This document shows positions 13,155 to 14,458 of a stretch of DNA of 14,458 nucleotides, piece after piece. The notes under the pieces are model-generated. The model saw nothing but the letters and a program-made list of their open reading frames with translations, was not told the origin of the DNA and ran no database searches. Numbering within the stretch: position 1 is the first letter of the stretch; every line of letters begins with the position of its first letter. The DNA is from an uncultured Ruminococcus sp. (lineage in GTDB: Bacteria; Bacillota; Clostridia; Oscillospirales; Ruminococcaceae), in the NCBI GenBank assembly GCA_902464115.1, contig CABQIF010000047.1:1-14458 (forward strand). The letters run 5' to 3'. A program made the translations under genes and the position numbers.

Positions 13155-14458
13155 ATGCGATATACAGATGGGTTTACAGGAAAAGCCATTCTTGCTTTGA
13201 AAGAAGCAATCTGTGCGGCGGAAGAATTAGGACATACTTACATCGGCAGTGAACATTTGCTGCTGGGACTGCTGGAGGAGGGCAGCAATGCTGCCGCAGC
13301 CATGCTGGCAGCCCAGCACATCACTGCACAACGGGTGCGGAATGCGTTGGTGGAACTGGTCGGAAGAGGCATTCCGGCACAGGTGCAGGAGGACTGCCTC
13401 ACCCCTGCCCTGAGTGAAATTATGCAGCAGGCAAAGGCATTTTCTAAAGAAGACGGTCGCAGCCTTGCCGGAACAGAACATCTTCTGCGTTCGATTTTGC
13501 GAACGCCTTGCTGCACGGCAGTTGCGATTCTGAAGAAGTTGGGCGTTAGTTTGAACCAGCTGGGGGCAGTCAGTCGGCAGGAAACCTCTTGTCATCTCCG
13601 CATGGAAGAGCGGCGGACAGAACGGATCTCAAAGAAAACACTGCCGAATCTCTTTCAGTATGGGAAGTGGATGACCGATCCGGCATTGCTGCATCAATAT
13701 GACCCTGTGATCGGACGGGAAACGGAATTACAGCAGATGGTTCAGATCCTCACACGCCGTACCAAAAATAATCCCTGTCTGGTGGGCGATGCCGGCGTTG
13801 GAAAAACGGCGATTGTAGAGGGCGTTGCACAGAAAATTCTGCGGGGCGAAGTGCCGGAGGCACTCCTGTCACAGCATATTTTCTCGCTGGATTTGCCGGC
13901 GTTGCTGTCAGGGGCAAAATATCGGGGCGATTTTGAAGAGCGGTTTCGGAACTGCTTGCAGGAGGCAACCCAGAACGAACAAATCATTTTATTTATTGAT
14001 GAACTGCATACGATTGTCGGAGCAGGAGCGGCGGAAGGGGCAATTGATGCTGCCAATATGTTGAAACCGCAGCTTGCCCGTGGAGAAGTCAAGCTGATTG
14101 GAGCAACGACAACCGAAGAATTTCGCAAATATATCGAGAAAGACAGTGCATTGGAACGGCGGTTTCAGCCGATTCAGGTTTTAGAACCAAGCCCGGAGGC
14201 TTGCTTTTCGATTCTCTGTGGACTGCGGGAAACGTATGCGAACTTTCACCACATTGAAATTCCGGATGCGATTTTACGGCAGGCAGTTTCCTGTTCGGTT
14301 CGCTATCTCCACGACCGCTATTTGCCGGATAAGGCGATTGATTTGCTGGATGAAGCTTGTTCTCGTGCTCGGATTCGCTGCGAGCAGGAACATGTTTCCT
14401 GTCCGGTGGTGACAGAATCCGACCTTGCGGAAATCGTTTCCATGCGGATTGGAATTCC
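13155..14458 (+). CDS. clpC: ClpA/ClpC-type AAA+ unfoldase, N-terminal part (3' end outside window)
   Basis: 434 full codons are visible. HSP100 unfoldases feed proteins to ClpP. Two Clp_N repeats occupy about residues 7-43 ('LGHTYIGSEHLLLGLLEEG') and 83-118 ('LAGTEHLLRSIL'). The first AAA+ domain begins at 'DPVIGRETEL', with Walker A GDAGVGKT at 211-218, Walker B 'IILFIDE' ending at Glu283 and 'GATTTEEFRKYIEKDSALE' with arginine-finger context ('ERRFQ'). After 'AIDLLDEACSRARIR' only about a dozen residues separate it from 'DLAEIVSMRIGI', where ClpC normally carries a coiled-coil M domain of roughly 50-60 residues. So the layout is ClpA-like, although the organism looks like a Firmicute. An AAGGAA is upstream of the ATG, and I find no CtsR or CIRCE operator. 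Whether it is the sole Clp unfoldase or a paralogue cannot be told here. Confidence 0.9.
   Translation, partial: MRYTDGFTGKAILALKEAICAAEELGHTYIGSEHLLLGLLEEGSNAAAAMLAAQHITAQRVRNALVELVGRGIPAQVQEDCLTPALSEIMQQAKAFSKEDGRSLAGTEHLLRSILRTPCCTAVAILKKLGVSLNQLGAVSRQETSCHLRMEERRTERISKKTLPNLFQYGKWMTDPALLHQYDPVIGRETELQQMVQILTRRTKNNPCLVGDAGVGKTAIVEGVAQKILRGEVPEALLSQHIFSLDLPALLSGAKYRGDFEERFRNCLQEATQNEQIILFIDELHTIVGAGAAEGAIDAANMLKPQLARGEVKLIGATTTEEFRKYIEKDSALERRFQPIQVLEPSPEACFSILCGLRETYANFHHIEIPDAILRQAVSCSVRYLHDRYLPDKAIDLLDEACSRARIRCEQEHVSCPVVTESDLAEIVSMRIGI

Noticed and set aside
12902..13189. 95-residue minus-strand frame between the Nim-like and Clp genes
   Set aside because: It overlaps the Cys-rich miniprotein in another frame and runs over the Clp start. 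The miniprotein has the ribosome binding site.

Overview
The window looks like a chromosomal segment of a low-to-moderate GC Firmicute in the class Clostridia, most likely a Ruminococcus-like member of the Oscillospiraceae. This is inferred from strong AGGAGG-type ribosome binding sites, sigma-A style promoters, the ydbS-ydbT pair, a ClpC-like unfoldase and a clostridial style of TrmB and nucleoside kinase. I see no transposase, integrase, phage gene, CRISPR array, tRNA or rRNA.

Layout. At 1-1113 lies the C-terminal half of the membrane protease FtsH, cut by the window edge and closed by a strong bidirectional terminator. Facing it, on the minus strand (3116 down to 1181), is a two-gene operon of bacterial PH-domain membrane proteins like YdbS and YdbT of Bacillus subtilis, with its own promoter near 3173-3200. 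Divergent from it are an AGCS-family sodium:amino-acid symporter (3254-4573) and a P-loop nucleoside kinase (4632-5567) whose promoter sits inside the end of the symporter gene. A 570-base non-coding stretch follows, with three tandem hairpins, a possible decayed or RNA-like element and an intrinsic terminator.

A probable operon runs from 6137 to 10838: trmB (tRNA m7G46 methyltransferase), a 1155-residue protein whose first ~700 residues resemble GH59 galactocerebrosidase but which has no signal peptide and ends in a long Pro/Glu/Ala-rich tail, and a 167-residue protein of unknown function that may have a PsbP/DUF1795-like fold. After a terminator comes a small enzyme cluster (10930-12771): a GNAT acetyltransferase, a Tam-like SAM methyltransferase and a Nim-like flavin-binding split-barrel protein.

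At the right end, a 46-residue Cys/Gly/Asn-rich membrane miniprotein (minus strand, 12850-12990) is divergent from a ClpA/ClpC-type AAA+ unfoldase (13155 to the window end). The unfoldase seems to lack most of the middle (M) domain expected of ClpC. Most of the window is housekeeping or metabolic. The points most worth a second look are the apparently cytoplasmic GH59-like protein with its tail, the Cys-rich miniprotein, the M-domain-less Clp protein and the 5571-5928 intergenic structures.
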